Part shown: piece after piece, positions 8,821 to 17,253 of the stretch
Layout: each line of letters starts with the position of its first letter
Position numbering within the stretch: position 1 is the first letter of the stretch
NCBI RefSeq assembly: GCF_900105515.1
Contig: NZ_FNSY01000001.1
Coordinates: forward strand, 5,258,001-5,322,000
DNA: 64,000 bases
Origin: Streptomyces sp. 2131.1
GTDB taxonomy: Bacteria; Actinomycetota; Actinomycetes; Streptomycetales; Streptomycetaceae
Direction: 5' to 3'
Notes under the pieces: generated by a model
The model's input: the letters and a program-made list of their open reading frames with translations, nothing else
What the model was told of the DNA's origin: nothing
Database searches by the model: none
Made by a program: the position numbers and the translations under genes

Positions 8821-8845
8821 GCGTCGCGAGCGGCACCCGTACGAC

Positions 8846-8880
8846 TGTGGGGCACGGATCGATGTGATCCGTGCCCCACA
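8846..8880 (+). terminator. Perfect 15-bp hairpin after DAHP synthase
   Basis: TGTGGGGCACGGATC (8846-8860) and its exact reverse complement (8866-8880) flank a 5-nt loop. There is no U-tract, as is common for Streptomyces terminators. Confidence 0.75.
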
Positions 8881-8922
8881 GGGCGTTCCGGGGCTTTTAC
8901 CGCCCGCGCGCGACGGGTAAGG

Positions 8923-8941
8923 TTAGGTTAGCCTCACCGAT
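8923..8941 (+). promoter_or_regulatory. Iron box (DmdR/IdeR/DtxR-type operator) upstream of bfd
   Basis: TTAGGTTAGCCTCACCGAT matches the actinobacterial iron box consensus TTAGGTTAGGCTCACCTAA at 16 of 19 positions. A TAAGGT -10-like hexamer at 8918-8923 abuts the operator, so the iron-loaded repressor would block the promoter. This predicts that bfd is switched on under iron limitation. Confidence 0.8.
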
Positions 8942-8988
8942 CATCGGGGCGGCGCCCACGACCCGTCCCCGCCCGGGAGGTGAACCGC

Positions 8989-9225
8989 ATGTACGTCTGC
9001 TCGTGCTTCGGCGTTACGGAGCAGCAGGTCAAGGACCATGCGGCAGCCGGGGCTTGCACGCCCCGCCAGATCGCCTCCGCCTCCAAGGCCGGCACGGACT
9101 GCGGCGGCTGTGTCCGCACCATCCAGGCGATGCTCGGCCGCGGCGCCTGCCCGCGCCGGGAGCTCCTGGACCGGAAGCAGACGCCCGCCACCGCTCCCGT
9201 GGAAGGGCTCCCCGAAGCCGCCTGA
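8989..9225 (+). CDS. bfd: Bacterioferritin-associated ferredoxin, [2Fe-2S] BFD family
   Basis: A 78-residue protein starting MYVCSCFGV. The BFD-type [2Fe-2S] domain has Cys residues in VCSCFGVTE near the N-terminus and DCGGCV in the middle. In characterised systems Bfd passes electrons to bacterioferritin and mobilises stored Fe(III) as Fe(II). The ATG at 8989 is chosen because GGGAGG at 8975-8980 is 8 nt upstream; a GTG at 8980 overlaps that SD. The iron box at 8923-8941 predicts iron-repressed expression, fitting a role in iron release. It converges on bfr, and the two stops are 6 nt apart. Confidence 0.9.
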   Translation: MYVCSCFGVTEQQVKDHAAAGACTPRQIASASKAGTDCGGCVRTIQAMLGRGACPRRELLDRKQTPATAPVEGLPEAA

Positions 9226-9231
9226 GGGGGA

Positions 9232-9711
9232 TCAGCTCTCCGGCTGCTCGATGAGCTGGGCGATGTACAGCGGCTCCCCGAGCTTCTCGACCAGGTCCAG
9301 CTGGGTGTCGAGGTAGTCGATGTGGTGCTCCTCGTCCGCGAGGATCGACTCGAAGATGTTCGCCGACGTGATGTCGCCCTTGTTCCGCATCAGCTCGATG
9401 CCGCGCTTGAGGCGGTCGATCGCCTCCACCTCGACCTGCCGGTCCGCCTGGAACATCTCGGTGACCGTCTGGCCCACGCGCACGTGGAAGAGCCGCTGAT
9501 AGTTCGGCAGGCCGTCGAGGAAGAGAATGCGGTCGGTCAGGATCTCCGCGTGCTTCATCTCGTCGAAGGACTCGGCGCGCGTGTATTTCGCGAGCTTGGT
9601 CCAGCCGAAGTTGTCCTGCATCTTGGCGTGCAGGAAGTACTGGTTGATGGCAGTCAATTCGGCGGTCAGCTGTTCATTCAGGAACTCGATGACCTCGGGG
9701 TCGCCCTGCAT
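9232..9711 (-). CDS. bfr: Bacterioferritin
   Basis: A 159-residue haem-containing ferritin forming a 24-subunit iron-storage cage. All ferroxidase ligands are present at canonical positions: Glu18, Glu51, His54, Glu94, Glu127 and His130. Met52, the axial haem ligand that distinguishes bacterioferritin from ferritin, is also present (FDEMKH). The frame is open for 27 further codons upstream, but the ATG at 9711 gives the conserved MQGDPEVIEFLN start and has AAGGAG just ahead. Partner ferredoxin bfd lies tail to tail, so storage and release proteins are adjacent but separately promoted. Confidence 0.95.
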   Translation of the reverse strand: MQGDPEVIEFLNEQLTAELTAINQYFLHAKMQDNFGWTKLAKYTRAESFDEMKHAEILTDRILFLDGLPNYQRLFHVRVGQTVTEMFQADRQVEVEAIDRLKRGIELMRNKGDITSANIFESILADEEHHIDYLDTQLDLVEKLGEPLYIAQLIEQPES

Positions 9712-9864
9712 CGCAGAGGCTCCTTCCAACCGGGAACTGGGCACGTTGGCGGCATCCTCGCATCGCTCCCGGTGACCGTCCAGTAAGTGCATGCTTAGTA
9801 CGAGTTGCCCGAATCGGCTTCGCCCTGGTCACGACCACCCCTGCCTGTCTGTCACCATGGAGTC

Positions 9865-10497
9865 ATGGGTCAGCCGGAAAGCCGGGAACACCGCGCGTCA
9901 GAGCAGTCCGAGCTTCCGCCGGGCCAGCGGCTGCAGCGCGGATGGCCGGTGACCCACTACGGGCCGGTGCCCAAGTTCAAACCGGAACGCTGGGAATTCC
10001 GGGTCTTCGGCGCGACCGCCGACGGTGAGAAGTGCTGCTGGAACCACGAGGAATTCTCGGCGCTGCCGTTCTCCTCGGTCGTCGCCGATCTGCACTGCGT
10101 GACCAAATTCAGCATGCTGGGCGCCGAGTGGGGCGGTGTGCTCGCCCGCGACGTCGTCGCCCTCGCCCCGCCCGCCCCCCAGGTCACCCATGTGATGGTC
10201 TGGGCCGAGTACGGCTTCAGCTCGAACCTCCGGCTCGACGACTTCCTCTCCGACCGGACCCTTTTCGCCACCCATAAGGGCGGCGAACTGCTCACCGCCG
10301 AACACGGCTTCCCGCTCCGCCTCGTCGTCCCCCACCTGTACGCGTGGAAGGGCCCCAAGTGGGTCCGGGGCATCGAGTACATGACCGCCGACCGCCGCGG
10401 CTTCTGGGAGGAGCGCGGCTACCACAACATCGGCGACCCCTGGCAGGAGCAGCGCTACTCCTACCAGGAGGAGCCCGGGGACGGCCCCGAGCTCTGA
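9865..10497 (+). CDS. Molybdopterin-dependent oxidoreductase, sulfite-oxidase-like (YuiH-type)
   Basis: A 210-residue protein of the oxidoreductase molybdopterin-binding domain family. The block SSVVADLHCVTKFSMLGAEW contains the Cys expected to bind the molybdenum centre, and LRLVVPHLYAWKGPKWVRGI is the conserved C-terminal substrate/cofactor block. There is no Tat signal or haem domain, so it is a compact cytoplasmic member and not a full sulfite oxidase. The ATG at 9865 gives MGQPESREHR; upstream codons are not protein-like. The substrate and electron partner are unknown. Confidence 0.82.
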   Translation: MGQPESREHRASEQSELPPGQRLQRGWPVTHYGPVPKFKPERWEFRVFGATADGEKCCWNHEEFSALPFSSVVADLHCVTKFSMLGAEWGGVLARDVVALAPPAPQVTHVMVWAEYGFSSNLRLDDFLSDRTLFATHKGGELLTAEHGFPLRLVVPHLYAWKGPKWVRGIEYMTADRRGFWEERGYHNIGDPWQEQRYSYQEEPGDGPEL

Positions 10498-10519
10498 CCG
10501 GCGCCGGACGGCGGCGGGA

Positions 10520-11377
10520 TCAGCTGCCGTCGCGCAGCGCCTGGAGCCGCGCCACGTCCGCCGCGTGCCCCTCCTTGCCGCCCGGTGTCTCGATCACCAG
10601 CGGCACGCCCTCGGTGGCGGGGTGGCTGAAGAGCTCGCGGAACGGCTCTTCACCGATGTGACCCGAGCCGATGTTCTCGTGCCGGTCCTTGTGGGCGCCG
10701 GAGACGTCCTTGGAGTCATTGGCGTGGATGAGCTTCAGCCTGCCCTCGCCGACCGTCTCCACCAGCAGGTCCAGCGTCTCCTTCATCCCGCCCGGCCCGG
10801 CGAGGTCGTGCCCCGCCGCGAAGATGTGGCAGGTGTCCAGGCAGACCCCGAGCTTCGGATGGGCGTCCAGCGCCTCGAAGTACGGGCCGAAGTCCCAGGT
10901 TCGCGAGCAGAGCGAGGAGCCCTGGCCGGCCGTCGACTCCAGCAGCAGGAACGGGTCGTCGTCGTGCGTCAGCTCGTCCAGCAGCGGCCGCATGTGTGTC
11001 CGCACCTGGGCCAGCGCCTCCTCGCGGGGCCGCCCGCCGGTCGCCGAACCGGTGTGCACCACGACGCCCAGCGCGCCGATCTCCCGGGCCCGCCGCAGCG
11101 AGTGGCGCAGCGACTCCACGGACCGCTCCACCGTCGCCGGGGTGTGCGAGCCGAAGTTGATCAGGTACGGGGCGTGCACGTACGCCGGTACCGCCTCGGC
11201 GGCGCACTGGGCGCGGAACAGCTCGTCCTGCGCCGGGTTGCCGGCCGGGGTGGCCCAGCCGCGCGGGTTGGCGACGAAGACCTGGACGGCCTCGGCGCCC
11301 ATCTCGCGGGCATACGGGAGGCCGACCTTGGCGAGGCCGCCGGCCACCGGCACATGGCCGCCGACTGGGTTGCGCAT
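10520..11377 (-). CDS. nfo: Endonuclease IV (AP endonuclease, deoxyribonuclease IV)
   Basis: A 285-residue TIM-barrel AP endonuclease of base excision repair. Metal-binding blocks visible in order are YVHAPYLINFG, VVHTGS, LLLESTAGQG, GVCLDTCHIFAAG, LIHANDSKD, and DRHENIGSGHIGEEPF, finishing with VIETPGG. Together these supply the His, Asp and Glu ligands of the trinuclear zinc site. It begins ~8 nt downstream of the PASTA kinase stop on the same strand, so the two genes probably share a transcript, though no functional link is evident. Confidence 0.92.
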   Translation of the reverse strand: MRNPVGGHVPVAGGLAKVGLPYAREMGAEAVQVFVANPRGWATPAGNPAQDELFRAQCAAEAVPAYVHAPYLINFGSHTPATVERSVESLRHSLRRAREIGALGVVVHTGSATGGRPREEALAQVRTHMRPLLDELTHDDDPFLLLESTAGQGSSLCSRTWDFGPYFEALDAHPKLGVCLDTCHIFAAGHDLAGPGGMKETLDLLVETVGEGRLKLIHANDSKDVSGAHKDRHENIGSGHIGEEPFRELFSHPATEGVPLVIETPGGKEGHAADVARLQALRDGS

Positions 11378-11385
11378 ACGGATCT

Positions 11386-13341
11386 CTACAGTCCCTTGGT
11401 CTTGATGGTGATGGTGCTGCCCTCGGGGGCCTGGTCGCCGCCGTCCACGGACTGGCCGGCGATCTTGTCACTGATGAAGGGGAAACTGCGGTGGACCTTG
11501 ACCTCGAAGCCCGCCGCCTCCAGCTCGTCGCTCGCCTCGTCGACGTCCTTGCCGACCACGTCCGGTACGTCGATCATCCGGGGCCCGTCGGACACCGTCA
11601 GCTTGACGGTGTCGCCCTCGGCCGCCTCCGTGCCCTCGCCCGGCGACTGGCGCGCGATGTCGCCCTTGTCCTCCGGCGAGTGCACCCGGCCGGGGACCAC
11701 CTCGGCCTTCAGCCCCTCGTCGGCCAGCGCGGCGGTGGCGTCGTCGACGGAGAGCCCGGTGACGTCCGGGACGTCGACGGGGGCGCCCTTGGAGACCACG
11801 ATCGCGACCGCCGAGTCCGGGTGGCGCTCGGTGCCCGCCCGGGGGTTCGTACGCAGCACCTCGCCGGCCGCCACCTCGTCGCTGAACTCCTTGGTGACCA
11901 TGCCGGGGAGCAGGCCCACCTTCTTCAGCTGCCGCTTGGCGTCGGCGAGCCGGACGCCCTCGACGTCGGGCACCTCGATGATCTTGGGGCCGCGCGAGAC
12001 GACGAGCGACACCGAGCCGTTGTCCCTGATCCGCGCGCCGGACTTCGGGTCGCTGCTGATCACCTTGCCCCGGTCGACGGTGTCGCTGTAGGCGCGCTTC
12101 ACGCCCTTAAGCTCCAGACCGGCGTCCGAGAGCCGCTTCTTCGCCGCCTCCTCGGTCTGGCTCAGCACCGAGGGGACCTTGGTGAACTGCCCGGAGTTGA
12201 TGTACCAGACGCCGCCGCCGACGCCCAGGACCAGCAGCACCGCCAGGACGGCCGCGATCAGCCCGCGCCGCGGACTGCCGAGCGGGCCGGTCCGCCGGGG
12301 CGGCGCCGGGTCCTGCGGCGGGGGCATCTCCAGCCGGTTGGTGTGGTGGGCGGTGCCCAGGTGCGTGGGAAGCACCCGGGGGATCACCGTCGTCCGGGAG
12401 TCGGCCCGCTCCGCCTCGTCGTCCGGGCCGTCGCCCGCGTCCGCGTCCCGCGCCGCGGTCAGGGCGCGCGGCGGTACGGCGTCGAGCTGCGCGTCCGTCA
12501 GGGCGGCGCGCGCCCGGCGGGCCTCGGCGAGCAGCGCCACCGCGTCGAACGGGCGGATTTCGAGCGAGCGGGCGGTGGCGCTCGCCACCAGCTCGTCCAG
12601 CTCGGGCGCGAGGCCCGGGACGACCGCCGACGGGGGCGGCACGTCCTCGTTCAGATGCTGGTAGATGACCTGGGCGGGGGACTCCCCGTCGCGCGGCTTG
12701 TCGCCGGTCAGCATCTCGTACAGCACGACGCCGCAGGCGTACACGTCGGCGCGGGTGTCCGCCGTGCCGTGCTCGATCTGCTCCGGGGCGAGGTACGAGA
12801 CGGTGCCGAGGATCGTCCCGGTGGTGTTCGTCACCGCGTCCACGGCCCTGACCAGCCCGAAGTCGGCGACCTTGACCCGGCCGTCGTCCCCGATGAGCAC
12901 GTTCTCCGGCTTCATGTCGCGGTGCACGAAGCCCGCCCGGTGCGCGGCGCCGAGGGCGGCGAGGACCGACTCCAGGATGTCCAGCGCTGCCCGCGGCTGC
13001 AGCGCGCCGCGCTCGCTGAGCACATCGCGCAGCGTGCACCCGGCGACGTACTCCATCGCCAGGTAGACGTACTGACCCTGGGCGCCCTGGTCGAAGACCC
13101 CGACCACGTTGGGGTGGGCGAGGTGCGCCACCGACTTGGCCTCGCGGATGAAGCGCTCGACGAACGAGGCGTCGGTCGCGAGCGCCGGGTGCATCACCTT
13201 GAGGGCGAGCACCCGGTCGAGCCGGGTGTCCATGGCCCGGTAGACCGTGGCCATGCCGCCCACGGCGATGCGGGCATCGACGCGGTAGCGGCCGTCGAGC
13301 AGCTGCCCGACGAGGGGGTCCTGGAGGGTCGTATCCACCAT
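11386..13341 (-). CDS. Membrane Ser/Thr protein kinase with four extracellular PASTA domains
   Basis: A 651-residue PknB-type receptor kinase. The kinase domain (about 18-280) has a glycine loop IAVGGMATVYRA, ATP Lys48, the catalytic HRD with Asp142, DFG at 160-162 and an APE motif at 186-188. A juxtamembrane linker leads to one membrane span at about 360-381. Four tandem PASTA repeats (about 385-651) lie outside; PASTA domains bind muropeptides or lipid II in studied kinases. It lies between aroG and an Rv2175c-like gene, the position of pknL in M. tuberculosis. PknL is not known for PASTA repeats, so orthology by position is tentative. The dcw cluster starts 21 kb away. Confidence 0.92.
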   Translation of the reverse strand: MVDTTLQDPLVGQLLDGRYRVDARIAVGGMATVYRAMDTRLDRVLALKVMHPALATDASFVERFIREAKSVAHLAHPNVVGVFDQGAQGQYVYLAMEYVAGCTLRDVLSERGALQPRAALDILESVLAALGAAHRAGFVHRDMKPENVLIGDDGRVKVADFGLVRAVDAVTNTTGTILGTVSYLAPEQIEHGTADTRADVYACGVVLYEMLTGDKPRDGESPAQVIYQHLNEDVPPPSAVVPGLAPELDELVASATARSLEIRPFDAVALLAEARRARAALTDAQLDAVPPRALTAARDADAGDGPDDEAERADSRTTVIPRVLPTHLGTAHHTNRLEMPPPQDPAPPRRTGPLGSPRRGLIAAVLAVLLVLGVGGGVWYINSGQFTKVPSVLSQTEEAAKKRLSDAGLELKGVKRAYSDTVDRGKVISSDPKSGARIRDNGSVSLVVSRGPKIIEVPDVEGVRLADAKRQLKKVGLLPGMVTKEFSDEVAAGEVLRTNPRAGTERHPDSAVAIVVSKGAPVDVPDVTGLSVDDATAALADEGLKAEVVPGRVHSPEDKGDIARQSPGEGTEAAEGDTVKLTVSDGPRMIDVPDVVGKDVDEASDELEAAGFEVKVHRSFPFISDKIAGQSVDGGDQAPEGSTITIKTKGL

Positions 13342-13520
13342 GCGAGTCTACGAGCCGCCACGGACAGGCCCGCCGCCGTGGGGCGAACCCGGCGCAGTAC
13401 TGAAGCCGAGCCGTGACAGGGGCATGGGGCCCGGGGCCGGAATCCCGGCTTCCAGCGACCTTCCGGCCCCGGAACTGTGGATTCCGGCACGTTGGTCCGG
13501 CCCGGGGCGGCCCGTCGCGT

Positions 13521-14315
13521 TCAGAACGCCGGCCGCTCCGGGTCCAGCACCGCCCGCCCGGCCGCCGGCGAGGACGCCTCGGCGAAGTGGCGGCGCGGGA
13601 TGCGCCCGGCCCGGTACGCGAGCCGCCCGCCCTCCACCGCGTGCCGCATCGCGGCGGCCATCAGCTCCGGCTCCTGGGCACGGGTCACCGCCGAGGCGAG
13701 CATCACCGCCGAGCACCCCAGCTCCATGGCCAGCGCCGCGTCCGAGGCCGTCCCGGCGCCCGCGTCCAGGATCACCGGCACCCCGGCCTGCTCGGTGATC
13801 AGCTGGAAGTTGTGCGGGTTGCGGATGCCCAGGCCCGAGCCGATGGGGGAGCCGAGCGGCATGACCGCCGCGCACCCCACGTCCTCCAGCTTCCGTGCCA
13901 GCACCGGGTCGTCGTTGGTGTACGGCAGCACGGTGAAACCGTCGTCCACCAGCGTCTCCGCGGCGTCGAGCAGCTCGACCGGGTCGGGCAGCAGGGTGCG
14001 CTCGTCGGCCACCACCTCCAGCTTGACCCAGTCCGTGCCCAGCGCCTCACGGGCGAGCCGGGCGGTGAGCACGGCCTCCCCGGCGGTGTAGCAGCCGGCG
14101 GTGTTCGGCAGCACCCGGACGGACAGCTTCTCCAGTACGGAGAGGACGGAGCCCTGGACGGTCGGGTCGAGGCGGCGCATGGCGACCGTGGTCAGCTCGG
14201 TGCCGGACGCGGTCAGGGACCGCTCCAGCACGTCCAGGCTGGGCGCGCCGCCGGTGCCCATGATCAGCCGGGAGCCGAAGTCGGTCCCGCCGAGGGTGAA
14301 GAGGTCGTCGGACAC
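13521..14315 (-). CDS. thiG: Thiazole synthase ThiG
   Basis: A 264-residue enzyme forming the thiazole phosphate ring from deoxyxylulose 5-phosphate, ThiS thiocarboxylate and dehydroglycine. Conserved blocks seen: SRLIMGTGG near the N-terminus, LPNTAGCYTAGEAV, the catalytic Lys in WVKLEVV, VLPYTNDDPVLA, VMPLGSPIGSGLGI, and VILDAGAGTASDAALAMELG. The GTG at 14315 has GGGAGG just upstream, which itself overlaps the end of thiS (stop 14318-14320). It is the last gene of thiO-thiS-thiG, under the TPP riboswitch at 15722-15812. Confidence 0.95.
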   Translation of the reverse strand: MSDDLFTLGGTDFGSRLIMGTGGAPSLDVLERSLTASGTELTTVAMRRLDPTVQGSVLSVLEKLSVRVLPNTAGCYTAGEAVLTARLAREALGTDWVKLEVVADERTLLPDPVELLDAAETLVDDGFTVLPYTNDDPVLARKLEDVGCAAVMPLGSPIGSGLGIRNPHNFQLITEQAGVPVILDAGAGTASDAALAMELGCSAVMLASAVTRAQEPELMAAAMRHAVEGGRLAYRAGRIPRRHFAEASSPAAGRAVLDPERPAF

Positions 14316-14317
14316 GG

Positions 14318-14536
14318 TCAGCCTCCCTGGACCGCGGTCAGGACCTCGACCCGGTCCCCGTCGCTGAGCGCGGCGGCGGTCCACCGGCCGCGCGGCACCA
14401 CGGTCTCGTTGAGCGCGGCGGCCACCCCGGTCGGCGCGTCGGTCAGCGTCGCGACGAGGGCGTCCAGGGTGGTGCCCGCGGCGACGGCGACCGGTGCGCC
14501 GTTCACGGACACGGTGAGCGCGGTGGGCTCGGTCAT
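14318..14536 (-). CDS. thiS: Sulfur carrier protein ThiS
   Basis: A 72-residue ubiquitin-fold protein that carries thiocarboxylate sulfur to ThiG. It starts MTEPTALTVSVNG and ends in the diagnostic Gly-Gly (AVQGG), where adenylation and thiocarboxylation occur. Its ATG overlaps the thiO stop (ATGA) and its stop lies 2 nt before the thiG start, so the three thi genes are translationally coupled. An activating ThiF enzyme is not in this window. Confidence 0.95.
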   Translation of the reverse strand: MTEPTALTVSVNGAPVAVAAGTTLDALVATLTDAPTGVAAALNETVVPRGRWTAAALSDGDRVEVLTAVQGG

Positions 14537-15708
14537 GCGGGCTGCTCCTGGGGTGCGGGGGCGGGTGAGAACCTGCCCGGGGAGAAGGGGCGGGCCGCCT
14601 CGGGCAGCTCGCCGTCGGCCAGCAGCGACGCCATGGCGTCCCCGGTGACGGGGGTGAGCAGCACACCGTTGCGGCCGTGGCCGGTGGCGAGGTGGAGGCC
14701 GGGCAGCGCGGTGCGGCCGAGCAGGGGGGCGTTGTCGGGGGACGCGGGGCGCAGCCCGGCGCGGGTCTCGGTCAGCGGCAGCTCGGTGATACCGGGCACC
14801 AGCTCGTGGGCGTCGCGCAGCAGTTCGTAGACCCCGCCCGCCGTGACGGTGGTGTCCCAGCCCATCTCCTCGGTGGTGGCGCCGACGACCAGCTCGCCGT
14901 TCTCGCGCGGCACGAGATAGATGTGGCTGCCCCGGACAACGGCACGCACGGTGCGCGAGAGGAAGGGGGCGTACGCCGGGGGCACGGTGAGGCGCAGCAC
15001 CTGGCCCTTGACCGGGCGGACCGGTGGCAGGACGTGGGCGGGGACCCCGGCGAGCCGCCCGCTCAGGCTGCCTGCGGCGAGCACGACCTGGCCGGCGGCC
15101 ACCTCCGTACCGTCGTCGAGCACCGCTCCCGCGGCCCGGTCCGCCACCACCGAGAGGCGGTCGGCCCGGCGCCGGTGGAAGAGCACGCCGGCCCGTTCGC
15201 AGGCGGTGAGCAGCGCGGCGGCCAGCCGGCGCGGGTCGACCTGGTGGTCGCCGTCCACCCGCAGCCCGCCGCGCACGCCCGGGGCGAGCATCGGTTCCAG
15301 GCGGCGGCACTCGCGCCCGGTCAGCCACTCCGACTCCAGGCCCGAGCGGCGTTGCAGCTCGTGGAGTTCGCGCAGATGGGCGCGGTCGTCGGCGTCCAGC
15401 GCGACGGCCAGGGTGCCGCAGGCGCGGAAGCCGATGTCCCTGCCGCTCGCCTCCTCCAGCTCGGCCGTGAACGCCGCAAAGCGCTCGGCGGAGGCGAGGT
15501 TGAGCCCGAGCAGCGTCTCCTCGCCGTAGTGCAGCTCCGTGACGGCGGCCAGCATCCCGGCCGCGACCCGGGCCGCTCCGCCACCCGGTTCGGGGTCGGC
15601 GAGCGCGACGGCCAGACCGCGCTGCGCGGCCCGCCAGGCGGTCACCAGGCCGATGATGCCGCCCCCGATGACGAGGACGTCGGACCCGTCGGTGCGTCGG
15701 ATGCGCAT
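14533..15708 (-). CDS. thiO: Glycine oxidase ThiO
   Basis: A 391-residue FAD-dependent D-amino-acid-oxidase-fold enzyme that oxidises glycine to dehydroglycine for thiazole formation. The dinucleotide motif VLVIGGGIIGLVTAW is near residues 10-25, and the C-terminal GLHLATGHGRNGVLLTPVTG closes the FAD site. The frame is open further upstream, but those codons overlap the TPP riboswitch. The ATG at 15708 follows the riboswitch's GGGAGGGG and is taken as the start. Confidence 0.92.
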   Translation of the reverse strand: MRIRRTDGSDVLVIGGGIIGLVTAWRAAQRGLAVALADPEPGGGAARVAAGMLAAVTELHYGEETLLGLNLASAERFAAFTAELEEASGRDIGFRACGTLAVALDADDRAHLRELHELQRRSGLESEWLTGRECRRLEPMLAPGVRGGLRVDGDHQVDPRRLAAALLTACERAGVLFHRRRADRLSVVADRAAGAVLDDGTEVAAGQVVLAAGSLSGRLAGVPAHVLPPVRPVKGQVLRLTVPPAYAPFLSRTVRAVVRGSHIYLVPRENGELVVGATTEEMGWDTTVTAGGVYELLRDAHELVPGITELPLTETRAGLRPASPDNAPLLGRTALPGLHLATGHGRNGVLLTPVTGDAMASLLADGELPEAARPFSPGRFSPAPAPQEQPA

Positions 15709-15721
15709 GGGCGTCCAGCCC

Positions 15722-15812
15722 CTCCCTTCGCCGGCATGACCCGGATCAGGTTCGTACGGTCGGAGGCCGCCAGCCTCCCTCTCAGCCCGGTGCGTCCGGG
15801 CTCCCGCGTGTC
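15722..15812 (-). promoter_or_regulatory. TPP (THI-element) riboswitch controlling thiO-thiS-thiG
   Basis: Minus-strand RNA contains CTGAGAGGG (15785-15777) and, downstream, GAACCTGATCCGGGTCATGC within 15753-15729, the two invariant cores of the thiamin pyrophosphate aptamer. A purine-rich SD (GGGAGGGG, near 15727-15720) follows directly and is within reach of the P1 side, so SD occlusion by bound TPP is the likely mechanism. I see no U-tract terminator. Confidence 0.95.
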
Positions 15813-15885
15813 TTACGGTGGCCACCCTAGACCCCGCCCGGCGGACCGGATGGGGCCACCCTTCTCTGACCCTTCGTCAGGTACG

Positions 15886-15900
15886 TAAGGTGGACAGGTG
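15886..15900 (+). promoter_or_regulatory. -10 element placed for a leaderless oxidoreductase transcript
   Basis: TAAGGT at 15886-15891 is followed after 6 nt by the GTG start at 15898. There is no SD between them. Confidence 0.5.
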
Positions 15901-17133
15901 AGCGAGCAGCAGCGGGCAGAGCGGACCGAGCGCCGGGTCGTCGTCGCGGGCGCGGGCATGGCGGGCGTCCAGACCGCGGTCGCCCTGCGGGAACAGGGCT
16001 TCACCGGCCCCGTGACCCTCATCGGCGCCGAACCCCACCAGCCCTACGACCGGCCCCCGCTGTCCAAGGCGGTGCTGCTCGGCAAGGCCGAGGAGTCCGC
16101 GTTCGACATCGACTTCGAGGCCCTCGGCATCACCCTGCGCCTGGGCTGCGAGGTCACCGGTGTCCGCGCCGGCGACCACGAACTGGACACCTCCGAGGGG
16201 CCGGTCCCCTACGACGTCCTGGTCCTCGCCACCGGCGCCGAGCCCGTCGCCCTGCCCGGCTCCGACGGCGTGCCCGGCGTCCACCTGCTGCGCACCCTCG
16301 ACGACGCGGCCCGGCTGCGGCCCGTCCTGGAGGCGGGTCACCCCGTCGTGGTCGTCGGCGCGGGCTGGATCGGGGCGGAGTTCGCCACCGCGGCCCGCGC
16401 CGCCGGCTGCGAGGTCACCGTCGTGGAGGCCGCGGACCGGCCGCTCGCCGGCGCCCTGCCCGCCGAGGTCGCCGCCCCGATGGCCGACTGGTACGAGGAG
16501 AGCGGCGCCCGGCTCCTCACCGGCGCCCGGGTGGCCCGCGTCGAGTCCGGCGCGGTGGTCCTCGACGACGGGCGCACCCTCCCGGCCGACGCGGTCGTCG
16601 TCGGCATCGGCGCCCGCCCCGCCACCGGCTGGCTCGCGGACTCCGGGATCGCCCTCGGGCCCGAGGGCTCGGTGACCGCCGACGCGGCGCTGCGCACCTC
16701 GGTCCCCGACGTGTACGCCGTCGGCGACTGCGCCTCCTTCCCCTCCGCCCGCTACGGCACCCGCCTGGTCGTCCACCACTGGGACAACGCCCTCCAGGGG
16801 CCCCGCACCGCCGCCGCCCACATCGCGGCGCAGGGCGCGGCGGACGTCCCGCCCTACGACCCGGTGCCCTACTTCTGGTCCGAGCAGTTCGGCCGGTTCG
16901 TGCAGTACGCCGGACACCACGCGGACGCGGACACCCCGCTGTGGCGCGGCGACCCGGCCGAACCCGCCTGGTCCGTGTGCTGGCTGCGCGACGGCGTCCT
17001 GGTCGCGGTGCTGGCGGTCGGCCGCCCGCGCGACCTCGCCCAGGGGCGCCGGCTCGTCGAGGCGGGGGCCCGGATCGACGCGGCACGGGCCGCGGACCCC
17101 GCTGTACCGCTGAAGTCCACGGCCCTGCCGTAG
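15898..17133 (+). CDS. FAD/NAD(P)-dependent ferredoxin reductase-like oxidoreductase
   Basis: A 411-residue flavoprotein resembling BphA4/PuxB-type ferredoxin reductases that move electrons from NAD(P)H to a [2Fe-2S] ferredoxin. The FAD Rossmann motif VVAGAGMAGVQTA is near residues 13-25, followed by YDRPPLSK. The second dinucleotide motif VVVGAGWIGAEFA is at about 150-165, VYAVGDCASF precedes the FAD ribityl site near 270-280, and a C-terminal reductase domain follows. No ferredoxin or P450 gene is adjacent, so its partner is unknown. It is divergent from the thi operon. Confidence 0.87.
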   Translation: MSEQQRAERTERRVVVAGAGMAGVQTAVALREQGFTGPVTLIGAEPHQPYDRPPLSKAVLLGKAEESAFDIDFEALGITLRLGCEVTGVRAGDHELDTSEGPVPYDVLVLATGAEPVALPGSDGVPGVHLLRTLDDAARLRPVLEAGHPVVVVGAGWIGAEFATAARAAGCEVTVVEAADRPLAGALPAEVAAPMADWYEESGARLLTGARVARVESGAVVLDDGRTLPADAVVVGIGARPATGWLADSGIALGPEGSVTADAALRTSVPDVYAVGDCASFPSARYGTRLVVHHWDNALQGPRTAAAHIAAQGAADVPPYDPVPYFWSEQFGRFVQYAGHHADADTPLWRGDPAEPAWSVCWLRDGVLVAVLAVGRPRDLAQGRRLVEAGARIDAARAADPAVPLKSTALP

Positions 17134-17238
17134 GGCTTTCCGTCCGGATCAGGCTGGATCGGGCCGGATCAGGGAGCGGGGCGTGGCGCCGAGAACCTGA
17201 AGGGCCGAGTCCGGGTTTCGGCTGTCAGTCCGGGATGG

Positions 17239-17253
17239 CAGGCTTGTCCCGTG
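17239..17253 (+). promoter_or_regulatory. -10 element placed for a leaderless Rv2175c-like transcript
   Basis: CAGGCT at 17239-17244 is 6 nt from the GTG start at 17251. No SD is visible. Confidence 0.4.
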
